Source: Acidobacteriota bacterium
Lineage (GTDB): Bacteria; Acidobacteriota; Terriglobia; Bryobacterales; Bryobacteraceae
Reading direction: 5' to 3'
NCBI GenBank assembly: GCA_016871135.1
Contig: VFZQ01000372.1
Location: 1 to 5,941, forward strand
DNA: 5,941 nucleotides
Shown: positions 1 to 5,941 of the stretch, piece after piece
How the letters are laid out: the number at the start of each line of letters is the position of its first letter
Numbering within the stretch: the first letter of the stretch is position 1
Notes under the pieces: generated by a model
Told to the model about the DNA's origin: nothing
Databases searched by the model: none
What the model saw: the letters and a program-made list of their open reading frames with translations, nothing else
Position numbers and translations under genes: made by a program

Positions 1-909
1 GGCGCCGATGGGAAAGCTAATCGCACCTACCTTGGGATGCCCGCCGCCTCCGTAACGTTCGCAGATACTGGCGAGGTTGTGTGTGACTCGTTCGGCCTGC
101 CAAGGGTTCGAACCGACGCTGACCTTGGTCCGGTAGGTCGAAGTACTCACCGATACGGTGTAGATGTTCGAAGGGAACAGATAATACGGAATGAACTTGT
201 TGTAGCCCTCGATGCCGTCTTCGATGAGGTCGAAGAATACGACGCGGCCGTCGGCATGAGAACGCCGGCCGATGAGGTCGATGAGGCCGCGATGCCGCGT
301 GTAGAGCGGTTGATAGATTTCGTCGATCTCGGGCAGGGCGATGATTTCGTCGAGCGACTTCGAACGCATGTGGCCGATGATGCGCTGAACGATTTCCGAA
401 CCCTTCGCGGACTCGATGACCAGCACTAACTTCATCGCAGCCGCGCCGAGAGCAACGGCTTCCTCGGCGCTCGCGTACTGAGCTCCGTCGATGATGTCGG
501 CCCATTTAACGAGGTCGTCAAGAGCCGGGTTGTTGTAGCCGAACTTCTCGCGGGCGATGTTGGCGATGAACAGCGTGCAGGACTTGTAGGTGGGATCGAA
601 GAAGTAGTGACCGTTGCGTTGCGTGCGGAAGTGTTCGGCGTCGGCGGGCGAAAGAAATGCGCTTTGGTGATGGTCGAACCACCAGGTGAGGGAAGGACTC
701 GGTGAGTACTTGAAATCGACGATTGCGTTTTCGTCGCCATCGAACAACGAGTCCTGGAACAGTTGATCGGCGGTGTGTGCCATCCCGGTGTAGGCGAAAG
801 TGGCGGAGGCGTCGATGCGGTCCTGATAGAACTGGCTGAAGAAGGCAGCCGACGCCGCACCGTCGAAACAGTGATCGTGATATAGCACTCGAACGCGTTT
901 GCCCGGCAT
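1..909 (-). CDS. DHH/DHHA1-family phosphoesterase (NrnB-like), C-terminus cut by window edge
   Basis: Reading the minus strand from the ATG at 909 gives 303 uninterrupted codons that run off the left edge, so the gene is partial at its 3' end. An in-frame TAA lies seven codons upstream and no other start codon lies between, which fixes the start. Motif I is YHDHCFDG (residues 10-17), followed by D65 in IVDFKYSP, the signature DHH at 79-81 in WWFDHHQSA, and WADIID (136-141). Near the end is GGGGHP (287-292), the DHHA1 substrate-binding loop. This order matches DHH subfamily nucleases and phosphoesterases such as NrnA/NrnB, which hydrolyse short oligonucleotides, pAp or cyclic dinucleotides using two Mn ions. 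The exact substrate cannot be read from sequence. Motif I has Cys14 where NrnA/NrnB usually have the first Asp of DxDG; an HxxCxDG form is also known in the superfamily. There is no signal peptide, so it is probably cytoplasmic. Probably only a few tens of residues are missing. No Shine-Dalgarno is visible. It is divergent from the DUF1549 gene. Confidence 0.9.
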   Translation of the reverse strand, partial: MPGKRVRVLYHDHCFDGAASAAFFSQFYQDRIDASATFAYTGMAHTADQLFQDSLFDGDENAIVDFKYSPSPSLTWWFDHHQSAFLSPADAEHFRTQRNGHYFFDPTYKSCTLFIANIAREKFGYNNPALDDLVKWADIIDGAQYASAEEAVALGAAAMKLVLVIESAKGSEIVQRIIGHMRSKSLDEIIALPEIDEIYQPLYTRHRGLIDLIGRRSHADGRVVFFDLIEDGIEGYNKFIPYYLFPSNIYTVSVSTSTYRTKVSVGSNPWQAERVTHNLASICERYGGGGHPKVGAISFPIGA

Positions 910-932
910 GGTGGAGGGGAAAACGTATTAGG

Positions 933-974
933 CTGACACACTGCCGGACTATTTTGCAAGTGCCCTTGTGTCAG
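933..974. repeat. 8-bp inverted repeat in the divergent intergenic region, candidate operator
   Basis: CTGACACA at 933-940 is the exact reverse complement of TGTGTCAG at 967-974. The arms are 26 bp apart and 34 bp centre to centre. They lie between the divergently read phosphoesterase and DUF1549 genes. Such spaced arms could be binding half-sites for a regulator acting on either promoter, or the base of a weak stem-loop. The match does not extend beyond eight bases in either direction, so a chance origin is possible. If the DUF1549 protein starts at the GTG at 968 rather than the ATG at 986, the right arm would be inside coding sequence. Confidence 0.3.
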
Positions 975-985
975 TGCCAGCCGTC

Positions 986-2698
986 ATGAAAGAATGCCGA
1001 CAGGTGTTCCCGCGTTCCGCCATCCCTCTCATCTGTTTTTCCGTCAGCGTGTTTGCCGCTGACGGAGAACTCATCGATCGTTTCATTGAGGCCAAAGCCT
1101 CGGCGAAAAAAGCGCCTCTCGCCGCCATAGCGAGCGATGCGGAGTTCCTCCGCCGCGTCACGCTCGATCTGACCGGACAACTCCCTGACCCCAAGATCGC
1201 TCGCGAGTTCCTCGCCGGTGCCGAGCCGAAGAAACGCGAAAAGTACGTCGAGACGCTCATTCCTCCGTTGCCCTCGGCCGGCCTTCGCTCTGTGATGCAA
1301 GCGCCGTTCGTCGACCGCTGGACGTATTTCTTCAACGACCTGTTCCGCAATGGCGAACTGCTCGAAGAAGGCATTAATACCTTCTACGATCACGTCTACA
1401 AATCGCTGATCCTGAACCTGCCGTACGACGAATTCGTCCGCGGCCTCATCACCGCCAGCGCCGTGTCGACCTGGAGCGACGGCCCCGCTAACTTCATCGC
1501 TCGCAGCCACATCTTCGAAGGCGACGGCTACATGATGAATCACGAGGACACCGCCGACGAGATCGCCATCAACACCACGCGCCTCTTCCTGGGCGTAAGC
1601 CTCGAATGCGTCTCCTGCCATGACGGCGCGCATCACTTGGAGAAGGTGAACCTCTGGCTCAGCCAGCGGAAACGCGCTGAAATGATCCGCCAGGCGAGCT
1701 TTTTCGGCAAGACCTTTATCTCGCCCGCCTTCGGACGTTCGCCGCAGTTTTCGGTGAAGGACACCCGCGGCGGCTACGATCTCTCCACGCGCAGTTCGCT
1801 GCGCCCGCCGCGCGACAAGAAGCTCGATATCACACCGGCGTTTCTGTTGACCGGTGAGAAGGCGTTGCCCGGTGAGAAACCGCGCGAAGCCTTCGCCCGC
1901 ATGCTGACCTCGCATCCGCAGTTCGCGCGCGCCGCGGTGAATCTCATTTGGGCGGAGCTGATGGGGCAGGGCATCGTTGATGGTCCCTTTGATTTCGACC
2001 TCGCTCGCCAGGATCCGAAGAACCCGCCGCCCGCGCCCTGGACCATTCAGCCATCGCACCCCGAACTGCTCAATGCCCTCGCCGAGGACTTCCGCGCCAA
2101 TGGCCACGACTTGCGGCGTCTGATGAAGATGATCGTGTCGTCGCGTGCCTATCAGCGCGCGATCGCCGCGCCCAGAGGTTGGAGTGAAAATCACAGCGAT
2201 CTCTTCACGCGCCGAGTGACGCGACGCCTTTCAGCCGAGCAGCTCTTCGACGCTGTCTCGCTGACGGCCGGTTTGAAGCCCGCGTACAAGGTCACGTTCT
2301 CCGACAAGAAGGTCGCGAGCGTGATGCAGACCCGGTCGCCGCAGGATATCGACAAGTCCGATGCCCCGCTGTTCCGCGCGCTGCAAGCGTTCGGACAGTG
2401 CGACCGCTACGCCATCGAGGCCGATCGCAAGCCCACCATGGTGCAAGCCGCGATTTTGCTCAACGACAAACTCATCCGTGAACGGCTCGTCGTGCAGAAG
2501 GACGGTCGCTTGGAAGCGCTTCTGAAATCGCCAGATAATAACGTGCTGATCGATGAGTTGTACCTCGCGGCGTTGTCGCGCTTCCCCGATGCAAAGGAGC
2601 GTGCCGACGCATTGGCCACGTTGAAAGACGACCGCGCGCGCGGCGCCGAGGATCTGCTGTTCGTGCTCGTGAACCGATTGGATTTTCTCTTCTACTAA
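986..2698 (+). CDS. Exported DUF1549/DUF1553 protein (PSCyt2-PSD1 type) with a single CxxCH motif
   Basis: The 570-residue product starts with a Sec-type signal peptide: M-K-E-C-R, a hydrophobic stretch, then likely cleavage after SVFA (residues 21-24). DUF1549 follows from about residue 28 (LIDRFIEAK, then RRVTLDLTGQLPDP) to about 250. It includes DRWTYFFNDLFR, the NLPYDEFVRGLITA block and CVSCH at 208-212. DUF1553 runs from about 300 to the end: AAVNLIWAELMGQGIVDG, PSHPELLNALAEDF, SSRAYQ, RRLSAEQLFDAVS and the terminal LVNRLDFLFY. These domains are common in Planctomycetota, Verrucomicrobiota and Acidobacteriota, but their biochemical function is not established. CxxCH can bind c-type haem covalently, though here it is an internal motif of DUF1549 and haem binding is unproven. 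Many relatives carry an extra N-terminal cytochrome c domain (PSCyt1); this one does not. I chose the ATG at 986 because the signal peptide then begins normally; an in-frame GTG at 968 would add six residues. There is no clear ribosome binding site. The stop overlaps the next start by one base. Confidence 0.93.
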   Translation: MKECRQVFPRSAIPLICFSVSVFAADGELIDRFIEAKASAKKAPLAAIASDAEFLRRVTLDLTGQLPDPKIAREFLAGAEPKKREKYVETLIPPLPSAGLRSVMQAPFVDRWTYFFNDLFRNGELLEEGINTFYDHVYKSLILNLPYDEFVRGLITASAVSTWSDGPANFIARSHIFEGDGYMMNHEDTADEIAINTTRLFLGVSLECVSCHDGAHHLEKVNLWLSQRKRAEMIRQASFFGKTFISPAFGRSPQFSVKDTRGGYDLSTRSSLRPPRDKKLDITPAFLLTGEKALPGEKPREAFARMLTSHPQFARAAVNLIWAELMGQGIVDGPFDFDLARQDPKNPPPAPWTIQPSHPELLNALAEDFRANGHDLRRLMKMIVSSRAYQRAIAAPRGWSENHSDLFTRRVTRRLSAEQLFDAVSLTAGLKPAYKVTFSDKKVASVMQTRSPQDIDKSDAPLFRALQAFGQCDRYAIEADRKPTMVQAAILLNDKLIRERLVVQKDGRLEALLKSPDNNVLIDELYLAALSRFPDAKERADALATLKDDRARGAEDLLFVLVNRLDFLFY

Positions 2699-4050
2699 TG
2701 CCTGCCCAGAATCGAAATCGCCGCGATCTGTTGCGCCTTGCCGCGCTGTTCGGCGCCGAGGGTTTCGCGCCTTGGAACGTAAGCGCGCAGTCGCGAGTCA
2801 AGCCGCGCGCCTCCGCGGACGCCGTCATCTTCCTCAATCTCCAGGGCGGCCCGTCGCAGATGGACATGTTCGACGTGAAGATGGGCAAATGGGCGCCGGA
2901 AAATCGCGACGTGCGGATGACCAAGTTCGGCTACTCGATGCCATACGGATTCTTGCCGAAGACCATCGAGCACCTCGAGAAGCTGACGGTAGTGCGCTCG
3001 GCGCAGGCGTGGGAAACGGTACATTCGCGCGGCCAGTATTACTTGCAGACCGGCCACGCCGTCAGCCCGGCGAGGATCAAGGAGTCTCCGTCAATCGGTT
3101 CCGTCGTCGCTTACGAATACAAGGAGCGCCGCCGCTCCCGCGACTTTCTGCCGCCCTTCGTTTCGATGAACTACCAGCCGACGACGATGTACGGTCCGCT
3201 GCAAGGCGAGGGCTGCTTGCCCGCCGATTGCGCGCCGCTCACGCTGGATCTCGCGCAGAAAAATCTGCCGTTTTTCGTCGAAGAAAAAGACCGCGCTCGC
3301 TTGCTGCATCGCTGGGAGATGTTACAACGCTCCGACTCCAGCCGCGCCGCGCTCGACGATAACTCGCCCGCCGGCATGCGGCGCTTCGAGAGCTTTTCGC
3401 GATCGGTGTTTCAGATGATGAACAATCCCGCGATGGCGGGCGTGTTAAAGGTCTCCGACGACGAGCGCAAGCTATACGGATCGTCGTCGTTCGGCGATGC
3501 CTGCGTAATCGCGCGCAACATGGTCGCCGCTGATGCCGGCGCAAAGTTTCTGATGGTCACGCAACCGGGTTGGGATCACCACTCGAACATCTACGGCAAG
3601 GACAACAAAGGCGGGCTGTACAAAAACTGCCCCGAGTTCGACGCCGCCTTCGCCGCGCTGCTCGGCGACCTCGAGCGCATGAAGCTGCTCGATCGCACCC
3701 TCGTTATCGCCATGGGCGAATTCGGCCGCACGCCCGGCGGTCTGACGCCGGTGGCAGGCCGCGAACACTACGCCGATACGATGTTCGCGGTCTTCGCGGG
3801 CGCCGGCGTGCGCGGCGGCCGCGTCATGGGCGCCACCGATGCCGAGTGCGCCAAAATTACCGAATTTGGCTGGTCGGCGAAGCGGCCGGTTTATACGGAA
3901 GACGCGTGCGCGACGATCTACTCCGTGCTTGGCATCGATTGGTCCAAGCGCATCACTAAGACGCCATCTGGCCGCGATTTTCTTTACGTCGATCCCGCCG
4001 CCGGCACCAAGGTCGTCAACTTCCGGGAAGTCTCGGATTTATTCGGTTGA
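2698..4050 (+). CDS. DUF1501 family protein, alkaline-phosphatase/sulfatase-like fold, probably exported
   Basis: The 450-residue product has the family hallmarks in order. There is an N-terminal RRDLLRL (8-14), resembling a Tat motif. Next are the first core strand and loop AVIFLNLQGGPSQMDMFD (42-59), GWDHH (291-295), and the C-terminal metal-site-like block GEFGRTP (340-346) plus GREHY (354-358). It ends with CATIYSVLGIDW and a GRDFLYVDP tail. Distant relatives in the alkaline-phosphatase superfamily bind divalent metals through Asp and His residues; D56, D59, D293, H294, H295, E341 and H357 are candidates here by position. The family has no settled substrate. The Tat assignment is tentative because the hydrophobic segment after the twin Arg is short and contains E21; cleavage near SAQ (29-31) is plausible. 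The ATG shares its A with the upstream TAA (TAATG), so translation is probably coupled to the DUF1549/DUF1553 gene. This adjacency recurs in genomes that carry these families and suggests a joint exported function. No Shine-Dalgarno is present; the upstream bases are pyrimidine-rich. Confidence 0.93.
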   Translation: MPAQNRNRRDLLRLAALFGAEGFAPWNVSAQSRVKPRASADAVIFLNLQGGPSQMDMFDVKMGKWAPENRDVRMTKFGYSMPYGFLPKTIEHLEKLTVVRSAQAWETVHSRGQYYLQTGHAVSPARIKESPSIGSVVAYEYKERRRSRDFLPPFVSMNYQPTTMYGPLQGEGCLPADCAPLTLDLAQKNLPFFVEEKDRARLLHRWEMLQRSDSSRAALDDNSPAGMRRFESFSRSVFQMMNNPAMAGVLKVSDDERKLYGSSSFGDACVIARNMVAADAGAKFLMVTQPGWDHHSNIYGKDNKGGLYKNCPEFDAAFAALLGDLERMKLLDRTLVIAMGEFGRTPGGLTPVAGREHYADTMFAVFAGAGVRGGRVMGATDAECAKITEFGWSAKRPVYTEDACATIYSVLGIDWSKRITKTPSGRDFLYVDPAAGTKVVNFREVSDLFG

Positions 4051-4119
4051 CGAGTTTCGTTCATACGCACCTCGTCGACAAGCCCATCTTGCCGCCCGAC
4101 GTCACGCGATAATCGTTCC
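4051..4119. other. 69-bp intergenic gap between the DUF1501 and transpeptidase genes
   Basis: The gap has no gene and no convincing intrinsic terminator: one weak nested stem (4073-4101) lacks a T-tract. The DUF1501 stop TGA (4048-4050) and the downstream ATG (4120) are in the same frame. No ATG, GTG or TTG codon and no other stop occurs in that frame between them, which makes 4120 the only reasonable start for the transpeptidase. The lack of a terminator leaves cotranscription with the two upstream genes open. Confidence 0.6.
4108..4113 (+). promoter_or_regulatory. Candidate -10 box (GATAAT) for a leaderless transpeptidase transcript
   Basis: GATAAT matches the sigma-70 -10 consensus TATAAT at five of six positions. 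It ends six bases before the ATG at 4120, so transcription from the usual distance would begin at or very near the start codon, giving a leaderless mRNA. That would fit the absence of any Shine-Dalgarno sequence. No good -35 hexamer sits at the standard distance: TTGCCG at 4089-4094 is only 13 bp away. The call rests on one short motif and is tentative. Confidence 0.3.
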
Positions 4120-5784
4120 ATGCGAACGCTCCTCCTCCTCCTCGTTAGCGCGGCGACAGCGCAAGAGGTCTCGCAAAGCGGCCTCCTGCTCAAGGCCGAG
4201 CGCCCCCTCGTCGCCCAAGCCGAGCGCGCCAAGTCCGGCATGGTCGCCAGCGTTAACGAAATCGCCAGCCAGGTCGGCGTCGACGTGATGAAACGCGGCG
4301 GTAACGCGGTCGACGCCGCTGTTGCCGTCGCCTTCGCGCTGGCCGTTGTGCACCCGGAAGCGGGTAATATCGGCGGCGGTGGTTACATGCTCGTCCGCAT
4401 GGCCGACGGCCGCGCCACCGCCATCGACTATAAAGAGACGGCGCCGGGCTCCGCCTCTCCCACGATGTACGCCAACGAGAAGGAATCACGAGTGGGTTAC
4501 AAGGCGTCGGCCGTGCCCGGCACCGTCGCCGGCATGGAAATGGCGCACAAGAAGTTCGGCAAACTGCCCTGGGCGCAAGTGCTCGAACCCGCCCGCCGCC
4601 TGGCCGCCAAGGGCTTTCCCGCGTCGCAGAGAATGGAGATCATCCTCGCTTTGCAAGTGCCCGTGATGAAACAGTTCCCCGAGACGGCGAAGATCTTCCT
4701 GCACGGCGGCGTAACGCCGTTGAAACAGGGCGAGCGCGTCTTGCAACCGGAACTCGCCGCGACCATCGCCCGCATCCAAAAGCAAGGCGCGCGCGAATTC
4801 TACGAAGGCCGTACCGCCGAACTGATCGCCGCCGACATGAAAGCCAACGGCGGCACGATCACGCTCGACGATCTCAAAGCCTACAAAGCCATCGAGCGCG
4901 AACCGATTCGCGGCGACTACCGCGGGCATCCGATCTTAGCCATGGGCCCGTCGAGTTCCGGCGGTACTGCGGTCTTGCAGATGCTGAACATCCTCGAAAA
5001 TTTCGCGATTATGACCGGCGAAGAGGGCTCGTCGAAAGCACGCCACTTTCATGTCGAGGCCGCGCGCCGCGCCTTCCGCGATCGCGCCGAGTTCTCAGGC
5101 GACCCCGCTTTCTTCGACATCCCAACCGCGCGGCTCATTTCGAAAGACCACGCAAGAGCACTCGCTCGCACCGTGTCCATGAACGCCGCCAGCCCCAGCG
5201 AACGCGTTGCTGCCGGCGAAGCCAACGAGTCCGGCGAGACAACGCATTTCTCCGTGATCGACGCCGCCGGCAACATCGTGTCGAACACCTACACTCTGAA
5301 TGGTTTCTACGGTTCGCAGGTCATCGCCAAGGGCACCGGCGTGCTGCTGAACGACATCATGAGCGGCTTCGGCACGCGGGGACGCAACGCCATCGGCGCG
5401 CGCAAGCGCCCTGTGTCGTCGATGAGCCCGGTCATTGTGCTGAACAAGGACAACTCACCTTGGGTGGCGCTCGGCTCGCCGGGGTCGCAGACGATCCCGA
5501 ACACGGTCCTGCAAGTGATCACCAACATGATCGACTTCAAGATGTCGCTTCGCGATGCTATCGAATACCCGCGCATTCACCACCAAAACCTGCCAGACCG
5601 CATCGAGGCCGAACCGGCGGCCATGGTGGCCGACGTCGCCGAGAAGTTAAAGTCGATGGGTCACAAACTGCATCCCGCACTGCGCTCGCAGGGTGATGTG
5701 CATGCGGTTGCTGTCGAGCCTGGCACACGGATGCGCCTCGGCTGGTCCGACGGACGTCGCGGCGGAAAAGCGATCGGTTACTGA
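4120..5784 (+). CDS. ggt: Secreted gamma-glutamyltranspeptidase homologue with altered substrate pocket
   Basis: The 554-residue precursor (the E. coli enzyme has 580) opens with a short Sec signal peptide, MRTLLLLLVSAATA, probably cut after residue 14, so it should act in the periplasm. The body matches the Ntn-hydrolase family: KSGMVAS, GGNAVDAAVAVAFALAVVHP, NIGGGGYM, then the processing site GETTHFSV. Autocleavage before T374 would give a large subunit (about 15-373) and a 181-residue small subunit whose N-terminal Thr is the nucleophile. Also kept are TYTLN with N394 (E. coli N411) and SSMSP with S433/S434 (E. coli S462/S463). Canonical members cleave the gamma-glutamyl bond of glutathione and related compounds. 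Several pocket positions differ from E. coli: K105 for Arg114, I413 for Gln430, G416 for Asp433, and S456 for the second Gly of GSPGG. The lid-loop segment before KRP is about 12 residues shorter. Autoprocessing looks intact, but specificity may have shifted, for example towards another acyl group. The 3' end overlaps a convergent gene by 7 bp. Confidence 0.94.
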   Translation: MRTLLLLLVSAATAQEVSQSGLLLKAERPLVAQAERAKSGMVASVNEIASQVGVDVMKRGGNAVDAAVAVAFALAVVHPEAGNIGGGGYMLVRMADGRATAIDYKETAPGSASPTMYANEKESRVGYKASAVPGTVAGMEMAHKKFGKLPWAQVLEPARRLAAKGFPASQRMEIILALQVPVMKQFPETAKIFLHGGVTPLKQGERVLQPELAATIARIQKQGAREFYEGRTAELIAADMKANGGTITLDDLKAYKAIEREPIRGDYRGHPILAMGPSSSGGTAVLQMLNILENFAIMTGEEGSSKARHFHVEAARRAFRDRAEFSGDPAFFDIPTARLISKDHARALARTVSMNAASPSERVAAGEANESGETTHFSVIDAAGNIVSNTYTLNGFYGSQVIAKGTGVLLNDIMSGFGTRGRNAIGARKRPVSSMSPVIVLNKDNSPWVALGSPGSQTIPNTVLQVITNMIDFKMSLRDAIEYPRIHHQNLPDRIEAEPAAMVADVAEKLKSMGHKLHPALRSQGDVHAVAVEPGTRMRLGWSDGRRGGKAIGY

Positions 5785-5941
5785 GGCTTGACGACCAGCG
5801 CCTCACGCCGGACACGGTTCGCTTCCAAATAATCCGAAAGCTTCATCGGCACGGCGGAACCCTTCTCCATTTGCCGTTGTACCGCCTTCTGATACCGCCG
5901 CAGCGTTTCCCGCTTCTGACCGTCGCGCAACTCGCAGGTCT
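5778..5941 (-). CDS. 3' end of an unidentified gene (53 C-terminal residues)
   Basis: On the minus strand an open frame enters from the right edge and ends at a TAA read at 5780-5778. It gives 53 residues, beginning TCELRDGQKRETLRRYQKAV and ending EANRVRREALVVKPQ. The tail is strongly charged, rich in Arg, Lys, Glu and Gln, and looks helical, possibly coiled-coil. I do not recognise a family in it. Support for a real gene is indirect: the frame stays open from the edge, has natural composition, and stops just where the convergent transpeptidase gene ends (stop at 5782-5784), leaving a 7-bp tail-to-tail overlap. Without it, the last 157 bp of the window would be empty. The start and most of the protein lie beyond the window, so no function is proposed. 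Confidence 0.6.
   Translation of the reverse strand, partial: TCELRDGQKRETLRRYQKAVQRQMEKGSAVPMKLSDYLEANRVRREALVVKPQ

Noticed and set aside
37..429. Plus-strand open frame of 130 codons
   Set aside because: It is antisense to the DHH phosphoesterase, whose motifs are clear on the other strand; its acidic, Val/Asp-rich composition is typical of a shadow frame.
933..955. Promoter made of CTGACA (933-938) and TATTTT (950-955) for the DUF1549 gene
   Set aside because: The -35-like box is good but the spacer is only 11 bp, far from the usual 16-18, and TATTTT is a poor -10.
432..959. Minus-strand open frame of 175 codons rich in Ser, Thr and Pro
   Set aside because: It is a shifted frame over the same strand as the phosphoesterase. 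The correct frame from 909 gives the DHH and GGGGHP motifs; this one gives low-complexity sequence.
971..2194. Long minus-strand open frame (407 codons) opposite the DUF1549/DUF1553 gene
   Set aside because: It lies entirely antisense to a well-supported gene, shows no recognisable domain, and long antisense frames are expected in GC-rich coding DNA.
3570..3959. Plus-strand open frame of 129 codons, Arg/Pro-rich
   Set aside because: It is a +1 shadow inside the DUF1501 gene with composition typical of out-of-frame GC-rich DNA.
4048..4050. TGA read as selenocysteine, joining the DUF1501 and transpeptidase genes
   Set aside because: No SECIS-like stem-loop is evident just downstream, the DUF1501 protein ends at its normal family length, and a signal peptide starts right after the linker.
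4073..4101. Nested stem CGTCG/CGACG with inner CAAG/CTTG after the DUF1501 gene
   Set aside because: The stems are short, interrupted by unequal unpaired bases, and not followed by T residues, so it is not a credible intrinsic terminator.

Overview
The window looks like chromosomal DNA from a GC-rich Gram-negative bacterium. An exported DUF1549/DUF1553 protein directly coupled to a DUF1501 protein is a signature of Planctomycetota, Verrucomicrobiota and Acidobacteriota. The short two-gene form, next to a secreted gamma-glutamyltranspeptidase, makes me favour an Acidobacteriota of the Bryobacterales/Solibacter type. That placement is an inference from gene families, not from a marker gene. No RNA gene, CRISPR array, insertion sequence, phage gene or plasmid function is visible.

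Layout. (1) 1-909, minus strand: a DHH/DHHA1 phosphoesterase whose C-terminus runs off the left edge; 303 codons are present. (2) 910-985: a 76-bp divergent intergenic region holding an 8-bp inverted repeat. (3) 986-2698, plus: an exported DUF1549-DUF1553 protein with one CxxCH motif. (4) 2698-4050, plus: a DUF1501 protein of the alkaline-phosphatase/sulfatase-like superfamily, joined to the previous gene by a TAATG stop/start overlap. (5) 4120-5784, plus: a secreted gamma-glutamyltranspeptidase homologue that keeps the catalytic Thr but differs at several residues of the glutamate-binding pocket. (6) 5778-5941, minus: the 3' end of an unidentified gene that overlaps the transpeptidase gene tail to tail by 7 bp and runs off the right edge.

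How the genes fit together. Genes 3 and 4 almost certainly form one translationally coupled unit, and both carry export-type N-termini, so they probably act outside the cytoplasm. Their biochemical role is not established for the families. The transpeptidase gene follows 69 bp later on the same strand and may be cotranscribed, but a GATAAT box placed as for a leaderless mRNA suggests it could have its own promoter. The phosphoesterase is cytoplasmic and divergently transcribed, with no evident functional link. None of the four visible starts has a recognisable Shine-Dalgarno sequence.

I found no convincing new multi-gene system. The best leads are the altered substrate pocket of the transpeptidase homologue and the uncharacterised DUF1549/DUF1553-DUF1501 pair.
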